The position numbers were made by a program, and so were the translations under genes. The notes under the pieces are model-generated. The model saw only the letters and a list, made by a program, of their open reading frames with translations, ran no database searches and was not told the DNA's origin. Shown here piece by piece: positions 17,876 to 26,138 of a DNA stretch of 64,000 nucleotides. The DNA is taken from the IMG/VR virus record IMGVR_UViG_3300042371_000472, positions 28,483 through 92,482 of that record; one strand, given 5' to 3'. Position 1 is the first letter of the stretch. Every line of letters starts with the position of its first letter. Source of the DNA: a virus.

Positions 17876-19364
17876 TTTTGACTACACATCACGAGACTAT
17901 AACGCTATTCGCTCGTCCCTTCAGGCACGAGCATCTAGTTCTACACCGGAATGGTCAGGGAGTGATCCCTCAGACTTTATGTCATCTTTGATTGACTTAT
18001 GGGCATACAACGCAGATATTCTTCATTATTATATTGACCGTGCTTCTACTGAAGCATTCTTATCAACTGCCACCCAGCGTGAAAGTGTTCTGGCAATGGC
18101 TAATCTTTATGGCTACACGCCTAACTACATGCGTTCCTCTACTGCTACTTTAACACTCACTAACAGCGGTGCCTCCGTATCTATTGCGGCAAACACTCCA
18201 TTTGTATCAACTGATGGTTTGTACTTTTTTAATGAAACAGCAACGACTATTCCTGCACTATCAACGGGAACCGTAGTGGTTCGTCAGGGAGTTAAATACT
18301 CAAATGAACCTGCTATTTCAGATGCTAATGCAACATTAACTAAGAGCAATGGTAATGCTAGTCAAAGATTTAATATCTATCGCCAAAGTGTAGATGCTGA
18401 GTCGGTCGTTGTGAATGTCGCTGAGGGTTCTTTTGGTGAAATTAAAACTTGGACACGAGTTAATGGCCTTACCTCATATGGCCCCGATGACTCGGTATTT
18501 GCAGTAGCGGTTACCTCATCGGGGGTAACTCAGGTTGTATTTGGTAATGGCATCAACGGACGCATTCCGCCAATCAACTCACCAATCACAGTTACCTATA
18601 TTCAATCCGCTGGTGCTGTCGGTAATGTTGCGGCTGGAACAATCACTACTATTGGTAACAGTCTGTACCCAACCATTACCTCAGTAACAAATGCTGTAGC
18701 GGCTGGTGGGGGCTTAGATTTTGAAAGTATTGACGCAATTAAACAAGCCATCCCTAGTACCGTTCGGACACGCAATGGTGCAGTGACACTCTCTGACTTT
18801 GCTGATATTGCTTTAACAATTCAGGGTGTTTCTAAGGCTGTTATCTCGTACCTCGGATCAGCCTCTACTGGTGCTTCCATCACAGCAACAGTGCTTGATA
18901 ATCAAACAGCGTACCTTACGGATGGTTCCGCCTCTGTGAGTGTCCCACAAACACTTCGTGACCGCGTTTCACGCGAGTTGTTGGAAAACGCAATGCTTGG
19001 AGTAACTCTTATTAATGTGCCATCTTCAGTTAGTTTTACTAAAATTTATGTATATTTAGATTTGTTTGTTACCTCTAACTACATTCAATCAGTTGTTAAA
19101 GCCGAAGTACAGAGCGCATTAGAATCGCTATTTGCTTTTGGGAGTGTATCTTTTGGAGACACGGTAACTGTGGGTGAGATTTACCGAACAGCCATGGCTA
19201 TTGCTGGTGTTGATTATGTGATTGTTAAAGGGTTTACTACCAGTACGGTAGGCACTCCTTCAACTACGATTGATAATAACGGAAAAATTACCGTAGCCTC
19301 TAATCAACTTCCAAAGTTGGGTATTGTTACTATTACACCTACTGGAGGAGTGGCGGCAGTCTAA
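17868..19364 (+). CDS. Baseplate J-like wedge protein
   Basis: 498 residues from ATG 17868 (an in-frame GTG at 17856 is less likely because it would extend the overlap). N-terminal FDYTSRDYNAIRSSLQARA and LIDLWAYNADILHYYIDRAS are characteristic of gpJ/gp6 wedges. The central beta domain and the C-terminal FGDTVTVGEIYRTAMAIAGVDYV complete the family pattern. It links the hub to tail fibres in the baseplate. It overlaps the next start by one base. Confidence 0.93.
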   Translation: MPNFDYTSRDYNAIRSSLQARASSSTPEWSGSDPSDFMSSLIDLWAYNADILHYYIDRASTEAFLSTATQRESVLAMANLYGYTPNYMRSSTATLTLTNSGASVSIAANTPFVSTDGLYFFNETATTIPALSTGTVVVRQGVKYSNEPAISDANATLTKSNGNASQRFNIYRQSVDAESVVVNVAEGSFGEIKTWTRVNGLTSYGPDDSVFAVAVTSSGVTQVVFGNGINGRIPPINSPITVTYIQSAGAVGNVAAGTITTIGNSLYPTITSVTNAVAAGGGLDFESIDAIKQAIPSTVRTRNGAVTLSDFADIALTIQGVSKAVISYLGSASTGASITATVLDNQTAYLTDGSASVSVPQTLRDRVSRELLENAMLGVTLINVPSSVSFTKIYVYLDLFVTSNYIQSVVKAEVQSALESLFAFGSVSFGDTVTVGEIYRTAMAIAGVDYVIVKGFTTSTVGTPSTTIDNNGKITVASNQLPKLGIVTITPTGGVAAV

Positions 19365-21643
19365 TGGCCCGTATATCTTTTACACTAAAAAGTAATGTTG
19401 GTAGTGCGGCAAGCACTACTGGTTCATTCCTTCAAGCCGCCTCAGTCAACTATGGGGCAGATAACCCATCAGCATTAAAGGCTGATGGTTATGTAACTAC
19501 GCCAACAAGTGTCCCCGGCTCTTTGTCATTCCTATCAGCGTCACCAACTGATTACGATAAGGTTTACTTATCTTGGGGTATTACGACGGCGTTGGCTACA
19601 GAAGTAGTTTCAACACCTGCTATTACAACTTTAGAATTGCGCTACTCCTTAATTGGTCCACCGCAAACTCTTGCTGAGGGCATAGAGTTTGCACAACCTA
19701 TTACAGCAGATAACAGTTCCTCTTCATTTACACATGTTGATTTGCCTAGCGGAAAATGGATTTATTACACGCTGTTTGCTAAGTACGAATCAACTGATAC
19801 CAGATCATGGTATGAACGAGTTGTCTCAACTGAGGTACTTGTACCTCAGGATTATGGTTACTCTAATAATCTATTCCGACGCATACCTTTACATTACCGA
19901 ATCCAAGATGAGCAAATTGGCTTAACTAATTTACTAATTCCCAAAAATGATCCTAATTATGACAAGATAGCAAGTCTACCTGAGTCTCTTAAAATAGCAG
20001 GACCACTACAACGGATGCTTGATGTATTTGGTTGGGAAATCAATGTCATCAAAACAATCATTGATTATGTGATGAAACAAAAAGACCCATTTGTTGCTAA
20101 CAGTGAGATGATTGAAAAACTGGCTGTAGAGGTTGGACTTCCTTTGTCTGTCGTTGACTTAGGCACTGCAAAACTGCGTGAGTTAATCGCTAACTTTACA
20201 TATCTAACGCAAAACGAAGGATTGCTGACTGGTGTAGAGGAGTACATTACGGCTATTACTGGGTGCCATACCGAGATTAATAATGCCCAGCCTGACCTAT
20301 TAACTAGTACTCATCATGCTATGACCTCGGCGTCAGTTACCACATCTGCATCAGTTGCACCAGCAACCAACCAATGGCTTTTGGAAAGTTCAGCGCACAC
20401 AATGACAGCCGCTAGTGCCTACACATATTCCGATATGTTCACAACACCAAAGGCTTTGGCGATTACTCACTCAAGTGGAGCCAGTGTTCAAATGGCTTGC
20501 TTGAAAGCAAAAGTACAAAATGTAAGCCAAGCAAGTCGTTTATACATGGACTTTGGCGCTACATACAACGGTTCAGGAGCAAGTGTTATTGGGTGTTGGC
20601 TGGGTGCATCAGTACTACCAGCGGCGTCAGTTTCTTACGCACCAGTTACTGGCGCTTCCACATCTCTTATTAACTTTATTACAACTACTACTAATAGTAG
20701 TACTAGCGTCTTTGAATGGCCCGTAGACTTTGGTGTATGTGGTGATGGGTCGTTAAGCACAACAGATATGTACTTGCATATTTGGATTGCCTCCCAATCC
20801 TCTAACACAGGGTCTTTATATCTTATTCCTAATAGAGTAACAACTTTAAATAGGTATCCGTATTACATAGATGTTTATTCGCGCAGGCTAAACCTCGTGC
20901 GCGATCCACAATTTACGATTACTCCAAGTACGGCACTACAGGCAACCAGCGCTTCTGCTTATTGGCGAGTCGCAACTACCTCGGGGTCAGTGTCATCCGT
21001 TATTGCGAACAAGGTGTTTACTGCAACACCGAGTACCTCAGCCTCAGTAACGCTATCTACAGATGTAAATAATGGTGGCACTATGCAATACACACCAATT
21101 AGCACTGACACTGATTACTTTTTGTCCATTGATGACTACAATGACAATATTGTTCAGGTAAGTGTAAAGAACTTAGATGGCTCAATTACCATAGCCTCAG
21201 CCACGACACCATACATACAAGACACTATTTCAGGTATAGCAAAACGCAAGTACTGGAAATTGGAGTTTGTTGACAATTACCCGTGGTACCCGCGTAACTC
21301 ATACTTATACCATCTAGAGATTACTGCCACGGCTACTGCGACAAGTCCATTAAAGGTAAGTCGCCCATTGTTTGAACCATCAGCACCTAATGCATACTTT
21401 GATGGTAACAGTGATAATGGTGGTTGGCTTGGTGGCTCAGAAACGCCTGGTGCGGCTGATTACCGCTGGGGACAGAGTACGGCTCACACAAAGTTCTCGT
21501 ACTACACCGCTGACTACCGACGAGTAGTTGAGGCAACTAAGAGAATGATTGAATACATGGTTCCTGTAACTGAAACAACCTATGCTCTTGCTAACCTGAG
21601 ATTCAACCGAATCCCGGGTTACACAGGAGCAACAGTATTGTGA
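19364..21643 (+). CDS. Tail protein I-like baseplate protein with long C-terminal beta domain
   Basis: 759 residues. An N-terminal fibronectin-like region (about 45-160) precedes a gpI-like helical core (about 165-300) with LFRRIPLHYRIQDEQ and LQRMLDVFGWEINVIKTIID. The remainder (about 310-700) is Ser/Thr/Ala-rich, beta-type, and looks like carbohydrate-binding modules. The last 40 residues return to a structural pattern. Fibre-attachment gpI proteins are normally about 200 residues, so this looks like a fusion of wedge and receptor-binding parts. Stop and the next GTG start overlap as GTGA. Confidence 0.75.
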   Translation: MARISFTLKSNVGSAASTTGSFLQAASVNYGADNPSALKADGYVTTPTSVPGSLSFLSASPTDYDKVYLSWGITTALATEVVSTPAITTLELRYSLIGPPQTLAEGIEFAQPITADNSSSSFTHVDLPSGKWIYYTLFAKYESTDTRSWYERVVSTEVLVPQDYGYSNNLFRRIPLHYRIQDEQIGLTNLLIPKNDPNYDKIASLPESLKIAGPLQRMLDVFGWEINVIKTIIDYVMKQKDPFVANSEMIEKLAVEVGLPLSVVDLGTAKLRELIANFTYLTQNEGLLTGVEEYITAITGCHTEINNAQPDLLTSTHHAMTSASVTTSASVAPATNQWLLESSAHTMTAASAYTYSDMFTTPKALAITHSSGASVQMACLKAKVQNVSQASRLYMDFGATYNGSGASVIGCWLGASVLPAASVSYAPVTGASTSLINFITTTTNSSTSVFEWPVDFGVCGDGSLSTTDMYLHIWIASQSSNTGSLYLIPNRVTTLNRYPYYIDVYSRRLNLVRDPQFTITPSTALQATSASAYWRVATTSGSVSSVIANKVFTATPSTSASVTLSTDVNNGGTMQYTPISTDTDYFLSIDDYNDNIVQVSVKNLDGSITIASATTPYIQDTISGIAKRKYWKLEFVDNYPWYPRNSYLYHLEITATATATSPLKVSRPLFEPSAPNAYFDGNSDNGGWLGGSETPGAADYRWGQSTAHTKFSYYTADYRRVVEATKRMIEYMVPVTETTYALANLRFNRIPGYTGATVL

Positions 21644-21894
21644 CATTACTAATAGGCGGCTTAGCCGTTTATAAAATTATTCATATCATTACAAGTGCCT
21701 TGCCAAAGAAATTGAATGGCTGGGTCATTGTTTTGTCTGGGGCAATTCTGGGGATCATTATTTCTGTCTTCATATCTTCAGAGAATGTTGTGTTTAGTGG
21801 GTTGGCTATGGCTACAATTGCCAGTGCCACTCACTCGGTGTTGCGATTGATCACTCTCGTAGGTGACTCATCAATACGCCAGTCCTTCCAATAG
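21640..21894 (+). CDS. Holin-like membrane protein
   Basis: 84 residues from a GTG start overlapping the previous TGA. There are two or three hydrophobic segments, one near residues 2-20, one at 28-45 (WVIVLSGAILGIIISVF) and a weaker one at 50-70, with a charged, polar C-terminus. Size, topology and position at the end of the late operon suit a holin that times lysis. No adjacent endolysin is seen, so the call is tentative. Confidence 0.55.
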   Translation: MTLLIGGLAVYKIIHIITSALPKKLNGWVIVLSGAILGIIISVFISSENVVFSGLAMATIASATHSVLRLITLVGDSSIRQSFQ

Positions 21895-21903
21895 GAGAAC
21901 AAC

Positions 21904-22731
21904 ATGCCCACCAAGAAAGTTATTGGTGTTATCGGAAAAGGTAACGCCAGCCTCAACATCATTGAAGACTCATTGTCCGAACTGGTCAATGACAGTATCT
22001 TTGTCTTGCCGTGGTACGGCGGTAAGCCTGACGAAAGTCTTGACCGCGTCTACACCGCAATCATTGACTTCGGTCATGAGTACATCATGGTCGGTAACCG
22101 TATTCCGCGCTCAGTCTTAAAAGATGCCAAGGATTGGGAAGATACTGAGGATGCAAACTCCGCAGTACTCAATTATGTACAACGATTAGCGGGTGAGAAG
22201 TCATTGCTCGTTTTGTGGGATGACGCTCCTGAAACTGAAGACACATTGCTGAAGGCTCATGCCAGCGGTATCCGTTTGCTTGACCTCACAAATGCACTTG
22301 CGCCAATTGATGTCGTTGATGTGCGGGAAGTTGAAGAAATCACTGAAGTGCCCGCAGTTAAAACGGACCGAGAAGAAGCACTTGAGAAAGTCCTTAATGG
22401 AATTAAGGAGAAACAAATTGCTGAGGAATCTAAACCCGAGGCATTTACTGAAGAAGAATTGCGTATGCAACCAATTGCATCACTGCGCCGTCAGGCTAAA
22501 TTGCTTGGTATTGAAATTGAGAAAACTACGACCAAGGAACAACTCATTGGCATCCTGCTGAATGGCCTTGATGACATTGGGTTGGTTGAACCTGAGATCG
22601 TTAATGAAGCGACCGCTACCTCGGTAACTCTCCACCGCGCCGATGGCTCATCAGTTACCTACATGTTTGCCAGTGACAAGATTGAGCATGTGGAAAGTTT
22701 GCTGAGCGCAATACAACTCTTGGCAATGTAG
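21904..22731 (+). CDS. Hypothetical protein with Rossmann-like N-terminus and SAP/Rho-N-like segment
   Basis: 275 residues with a strong GGAG site. The N-terminus has alternating strands and helices beginning KKVIGVIGKGNASLN, which suggests a nucleotide-binding-like fold. Near residues 193-222 the sequence ELRMQPIASLRRQAKLLG is reminiscent of SAP or Rho-N helix-hairpin segments that bind nucleic acid. It is the last gene before the module terminator. The true function is not recognised. Confidence 0.75.
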   Translation: MPTKKVIGVIGKGNASLNIIEDSLSELVNDSIFVLPWYGGKPDESLDRVYTAIIDFGHEYIMVGNRIPRSVLKDAKDWEDTEDANSAVLNYVQRLAGEKSLLVLWDDAPETEDTLLKAHASGIRLLDLTNALAPIDVVDVREVEEITEVPAVKTDREEALEKVLNGIKEKQIAEESKPEAFTEEELRMQPIASLRRQAKLLGIEIEKTTTKEQLIGILLNGLDDIGLVEPEIVNEATATSVTLHRADGSSVTYMFASDKIEHVESLLSAIQLLAM

Positions 22732-22763
22732 TCACATTCATTTCAAAATGTAGCCACAATAAG

Positions 22764-22790
22764 AAACACCCCCTTTTGGGGGGTGTTTTT
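22764..22790 (+). terminator. Intrinsic terminator ending the virion module
   Basis: Stem AAACACCCCC (22764-22773) pairs with GGGGGTGTTT (22779-22788) over a TTTTG loop and runs into a T-tract. It separates the rightward late genes from the leftward cassette and can act in both directions because A residues precede it. Confidence 0.9.
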
Positions 22791-22795
22791 GTTAT

Positions 22796-22909
22796 TCACT
22801 TCTTTTTAGCAGGAGACTTTTTGGCTGGTGCTTTCTTTGCTTTTGCTGGACCTTTTCCATATCCAGGGTCCTTCTTATCTTTGAGACCACATCCACATGC
22901 TGTACACAT
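22796..22909 (-). CDS. Small Cys-rich, Lys-rich protein (histone-H1-like tail)
   Basis: 37 residues, ATG at 22909 with GGGAGG upstream, beginning MCTACGCGLKDKKDPG and ending in a KKAPAKKSPAKKK tail. Three Cys residues at positions 2, 5 and 7 could bind metal. The Lys/Ala/Pro repeats are those of DNA-compacting basic tails. It is the last gene of the leftward Dps cassette, nearly touching the terminator. Confidence 0.65.
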   Translation of the reverse strand: MCTACGCGLKDKKDPGYGKGPAKAKKAPAKKSPAKKK

Positions 22910-22910
22910 A

Positions 22911-23078
22911 TTACTTTCCTCCCTTCTTAGACGCTTTCATATTGTCAATAAGGTTAGGGTAAGGACGACCTGCGGCTTTAGCAGAGGCTTTTGCCTTAGC
23001 CTTTTGTTCAGGGGTTAGTTTTTTATCTGACTTAGTTGGGTCTTTAGTTTCCCAAACTTTCTTTTTCTTCTCAGCCAT
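22911..23078 (-). CDS. Small basic protein
   Basis: 55 residues from ATG 23078, very Lys-rich at both ends with a conserved-looking centre AAGRPYPNLIDNMKASK. The ATG follows AAAGAAG about 7 bp upstream, and the gene starts 3 bp downstream of the previous stop. It is probably nucleic-acid binding by charge. No family recognised. Confidence 0.65.
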   Translation of the reverse strand: MAEKKKKVWETKDPTKSDKKLTPEQKAKAKASAKAAGRPYPNLIDNMKASKKGGK

Positions 23079-23080
23079 GA

Positions 23081-23344
23081 TTACTTCTTTCCTCGGTTAC
23101 GGGCGCGATTCTTAGATGGGTCTTCCTTAACTAATTTGCCATCTTTGGTATGGGACAGATCATCTCCACCCTTACCCATGATTCCACGCTTACGACGCTC
23201 TTCTGAGAGTTCGCGGCGCTTCTCTTTCTGTTCGGGCTTAGCGTTAAATTTCTTATCTGTTTCAGCCTTCTTCTCCCGAGCCTCAGGATGATCTCGGTAA
23301 TACTTTGCTGTTCTCTTTGGGTTTTCTGTTTTACGGGGAGCCAT
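23081..23344 (-). CDS. Conserved environmental-phage basic protein (KNRARNR family)
   Basis: 87 residues. The start at ATG 23344 is chosen because it overlaps the upstream stop as TAATG. The C-terminus DLSHTKDGKLVKEDPSKNRARNRG and N-terminal RKTENPKRTAKYYRDHPEAR resemble a small family I recall from cyanophages and other aquatic phages, of unknown function. The strong positive charge suggests DNA or RNA association or a virion-internal role. Confidence 0.75.
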   Translation of the reverse strand: MAPRKTENPKRTAKYYRDHPEAREKKAETDKKFNAKPEQKEKRRELSEERRKRGIMGKGGDDLSHTKDGKLVKEDPSKNRARNRGKK

Positions 23345-23634
23345 TACCATTTCACCTTGTCGGCCCAATAAGCCGCGCTCATCTTACCCCTAGCAATATT
23401 CTTACCGTGGCGAGCCTTAAACGATGCGCGCTTATCCTTCATGCGCTCAGACTCTCCTTCTTTGGGTTTTCCTGCTGTCTCAGCGCCCTGTTCACCAAAC
23501 CTAATCAACTTGACGGTCTCTCCTTGTTTTGCAAGGACCGCATGTGATTTGGTGGGATGATCAGGTGTCGCCTTCGGCTTGTTATAACCCGAGAAGGTTT
23601 CTCCACTGCGTGTGTATTTATTCTTTTCAACCAT
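23344..23634 (-). CDS. Conserved environmental-phage protein (KARHGKNI family)
   Basis: 96 residues. Segments KSHAVLAKQGETVKLIRFG and ASFKARHGKNIARGKMSAA are strongly conserved in aquatic T4-like and other phages from my knowledge, always as a small hypothetical. It pairs with the neighbouring KNRARNR-family gene, with which it shares one base. The beta-rich N-terminus and basic C-terminal helix suggest a structural or nucleic-acid-binding role. Confidence 0.75.
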   Translation of the reverse strand: MVEKNKYTRSGETFSGYNKPKATPDHPTKSHAVLAKQGETVKLIRFGEQGAETAGKPKEGESERMKDKRASFKARHGKNIARGKMSAAYWADKVKW

Positions 23635-23644
23635 GATGGTTACC

Positions 23645-24088
23645 TCACTTAACCGATGCTCGTAGTTGCCATGACCATTTCATTTGACTGTCAACCCTCT
23701 CGGATAAGAAGTTTGCAATACCCTGCTGGTCGGCTTTGTTTGCTTCTTTGAATGAGGCATTTAACTGAGCGATCAGTGCCTCGTTAGCCTTCAACAATGC
23801 CGTTGACATTGCCTTAGGATTCGGACTTACTTCTTTGAATTCAAGTGTCCGAAGATCAATAAACTTCTGAAGATTGAACGGCGCATAATCATCCAGTTTG
23901 CGGATGTTCTCAGCGACTGGGTCAATCATCGTGTAGGCATCTTCATAGATGTCTGAGAAGAGAGCGTGGTACTGACTAAAGTCAGCACCCTCAACATTCC
24001 AGTGGAATCCGTGCGCCATGAAGTAAAAGGTGACGATGTCGGATAGCAGAGTTTTGAGGGATTTGGTAAGGGCTGGGGCTGTCGCCAT
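23645..24088 (-). CDS. dps: Dps-like ferritin (DNA protection during starvation)
   Basis: 147 residues, a four-helix-bundle Dps. Putative ferroxidase ligands H29 (in HGFHWNVEG), H41, D56 and E60 keep exactly the spacing of the canonical Dps set (31/43/58/62). Dps dodecamers oxidise Fe(II) with peroxide, store iron and shield DNA. Carried by a phage, it may protect the infected cell's DNA or be packaged. It heads a leftward cassette with its own upstream inverted repeat (24109-24149). Confidence 0.88.
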   Translation of the reverse strand: MATAPALTKSLKTLLSDIVTFYFMAHGFHWNVEGADFSQYHALFSDIYEDAYTMIDPVAENIRKLDDYAPFNLQKFIDLRTLEFKEVSPNPKAMSTALLKANEALIAQLNASFKEANKADQQGIANFLSERVDSQMKWSWQLRASVK

Positions 24089-24108
24089 GTGTGGACTCCT
24101 TGTATGGA

Positions 24109-24149
24109 ATGGGGCGCTTATAGCATAACTCTACACTATAGCGCCCCAT
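24109..24149 (-). promoter_or_regulatory. Promoter-overlapping inverted repeat upstream of dps
   Basis: ATGGGGCGC plus TATAG on the left and CTATA plus GCGCCCCAT on the right form a near-perfect 14-bp-arm inverted repeat with one bulged T. Between and within the arms, reading leftward, are TATAGT and GCTATAAG, plausible -10 elements 30-50 bp before the dps ATG. The arrangement suits an operator covering the cassette promoter, although a transcribed hairpin is also possible. Confidence 0.5.
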
Positions 24150-24297
24150 CCATAACCACCACGCCGGTGATAGGGCAGACCGGCGATCCCGAGGAGAACC
24201 ACCAACTCGGTGTCTAAATCATACAGAAAGAAATCAGTGTACGCAACACTTGTTTGGCGTTTCTTGTGTATGCTTTCCGACACCACAAGGAGCCACC
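24150..24297. other. Divergent intergenic control region
   Basis: No gene fits here. It holds a 7-bp stem CGCCGGT/ACCGGCG (24162-24168 with 24179-24185) and a direct repeat GTGTAYGC near 24237 and 24268. The second copy sits beside TATGCT, a possible -10 for the rightward replication genes about 30 bp before the ATG at 24298. Confidence 0.45.
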
Positions 24298-25548
24298 ATG
24301 TCTAGAAAATTCAACGGACCATTTGCGGCGGTCCCAATATGGGCGATTGACTTGATCACTAAAAAGGGCACCCCAACACACTCGCACATCCTCATGTGCA
24401 TCATAAGGTTGACCCCATTTGAGGGTGCACCGATCATGACTACTGACGACATTTCCAACCTCTCAGGGGTGTCACCGTCTACAGTTAAGCGTTCAATTAA
24501 ATGGTTAGAATTGCACAAAGTTGTGACATCAACTGTGCTTTCAGCCAACCGCGGGAAGAGCATTGTCGTCAATTACCGCAGACCCAAAGGGGGGTTCACC
24601 AGTGACCTAGCACTGCGTAAAGGTGGGGTCACCAGTGACCTACCTACCCCCAAAGGGGGGGTCACCCATGACCTACCAGGGGGGTCACCCATGACACCCC
24701 CCCGAGGCTCTGAGCAGGGGGAACGCGTCTCTATAGATAGTACTCTAGAAATAGTACATAGGAAAATGTCTAACGACATTTTCCTATGTGGGCTTCGCCC
24801 GAAAAAACAACAAGGAGAATCCATGCCTACCTTTGGCGCTGACCCTGATGACGACCGACCGTGGGATGAAAACATCCTGCTTAAGAAGAATGCAAATGAA
24901 GTAACAGAAGTTTTAAACCATTTCAACCTAACCGCTAGAAAGGTTGGGGGAACCCCGACGACAGTCGCTGACACACCAGCGTTTCGCTCACAGGTCAAGC
25001 GTCTGATTAAGGCTGGGGTCAAGCCCCAAGAGTTGCAGAAGATGACCGATGAGTTCTTCACCCTGTCTCGGAATGTGGAGTCCCCCACCCCATGGAGAAC
25101 TTTCTGTTCCCGCGAGGTCCAAGAATCCATGATGTCCAAAATGGCTGGGGTCTCACAGAAATCCCCAATGCTCGGTTGGGTCTCCGACGACTTTGAACAT
25201 GGGGCTGACCTCCCGTGGGATGAAGCCATGAACGAAAAAATGAAGAGAGTCATTTGGAGGCGCGGGATGGATGTTGCCTACAGGTACCCCGAATTGCTGG
25301 TGGGTATCGCTGAAGTAACCTTTGAGGACATCTCAGTTTTTGATACTATGATCCAGTCGGCATCGTTCCTGATCACAAATTGCACGACAATGCTTGACAA
25401 CGATCTCGCTCCTGTGCGTAGTATCTTGACAGACGCAGGAATTGCCATCCCTGAAGATATTCTTGCCCGTAAGAACTTGCGTGAGTTAGCACCATCTCTC
25501 AAGCAAGCCGTAGTTAATTACCAACTCACAAGGAGAACCACAACATGA
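24298..25548 (+). CDS. Replication initiator protein (lambda O-like, winged helix)
   Basis: 416 residues from ATG 24298 with CAAGGAG upstream. Residues about 15-90 form a winged-helix unit (DDISNLSGVSPSTVKRSIKWL), as in O/DnaD-type initiators. Residues about 98-145 are low-complexity KGGVTSDL-type repeats produced by four iteron-like DNA repeats. The C-terminal half is helical and should contact the loader/helicase. The next genes are a DnaC-like loader and DnaB, the lambda O-P logic. The origin is probably inside this gene. Confidence 0.75.
   Translation: MSRKFNGPFAAVPIWAIDLITKKGTPTHSHILMCIIRLTPFEGAPIMTTDDISNLSGVSPSTVKRSIKWLELHKVVTSTVLSANRGKSIVVNYRRPKGGFTSDLALRKGGVTSDLPTPKGGVTHDLPGGSPMTPPRGSEQGERVSIDSTLEIVHRKMSNDIFLCGLRPKKQQGESMPTFGADPDDDRPWDENILLKKNANEVTEVLNHFNLTARKVGGTPTTVADTPAFRSQVKRLIKAGVKPQELQKMTDEFFTLSRNVESPTPWRTFCSREVQESMMSKMAGVSQKSPMLGWVSDDFEHGADLPWDEAMNEKMKRVIWRRGMDVAYRYPELLVGIAEVTFEDISVFDTMIQSASFLITNCTTMLDNDLAPVRSILTDAGIAIPEDILARKNLRELAPSLKQAVVNYQLTRRTTT
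24591..24696 (+). repeat. Four iteron-like repeats, candidate replication origin
   Basis: Four copies of GGGGTCACC(A/C)(G/A)TGACC start at about 24591, 24625, 24658 and 24681 (spacing 34, 33 and 23 bp). Each is itself an inverted repeat with GGTCA/TGACC arms; the first copy has an extra T and the last ends in A. Iterons with dyad symmetry inside an initiator gene are the design of the lambda origin. Confidence 0.7.
24756..24800 (+). repeat. Perfect 15-bp inverted repeat plus GGGC-TTC-GCCC hairpin downstream of iterons
   Basis: ACATAGGAAAATGTC (24756-24770) and GACATTTTCCTATGT (24775-24789) are perfectly complementary around TAAC. They are followed directly by GGGCTTCGCCC (24790-24800) and a run of A. 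It lies within the initiator coding sequence and next to an A/T-rich stretch (24731-24760). This fits an origin structural element or primosome-loading hairpin; a leftward terminator is another option. Confidence 0.65.
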
Positions 25549-26138
25549 TCTCAGCACCGCCGACCGACTGGAAATCTGCACGATGGTGGCAGAACCGACC
25601 GCTAGAGGAACGCCTTGAGTGGGCAAATTTCCCACCACGATGGAAGGGTGCTGAATACGATTCGTCGCTGGTATCAGACAAGACTTACCACGCCATTGCC
25701 AAGTTCATCAATGGTGAGTCCACTGGCTTGTTTCTGCATGGGCCAAGCGGTTCAGGAAAGACACCCATTGCTGTCGCCATCCTGAAAGACATCCTCAGAA
25801 CTAAGCCCATGTCAGGTCGGTTTATCACTGCCGAGCGTTATGTGGACATGCTCAAAGACCAGTTTGATCATGACAACGAACTTCCCGAGATGTACTCCAT
25901 GCCACACATCGTCAAGTACCTCAAGGGTGTTTTTGACATCGTTGTGCTTGATGCAGTTGGAGAAGAACGATCAACTGAATTCTCACAACATGAGGTCGGC
26001 AGTTTGTTACGCCGACGCAATGAAGACCTTCGTAAAACAATTATCACAACAAACCTGTCACCAACTGAATTCATTCGGCGGTACGGAGAGCGTGTTGCGA
26101 CAGTTCTTGAGGACATGACGATCAGCACGGTGTCCTGA
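25545..26138 (+). CDS. DnaC/IstB-like helicase loader ATPase
   Basis: 197 residues. Walker A GPSGSGKT is at 66-73. The Walker B equivalent is VVLDAVGEE near 133-141, where the usual second acidic residue of LDD is Ala. The sensor-like TTNLSP is near 172. It is expected to load the DnaB-type helicase (encoded two genes on) at the iteron origin. ATGA overlap with the initiator and a one-base overlap with the next gene show tight coupling. The degenerate Walker B may mean slow hydrolysis. Confidence 0.85.
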   Translation: MISAPPTDWKSARWWQNRPLEERLEWANFPPRWKGAEYDSSLVSDKTYHAIAKFINGESTGLFLHGPSGSGKTPIAVAILKDILRTKPMSGRFITAERYVDMLKDQFDHDNELPEMYSMPHIVKYLKGVFDIVVLDAVGEERSTEFSQHEVGSLLRRRNEDLRKTIITTNLSPTEFIRRYGERVATVLEDMTISTVS

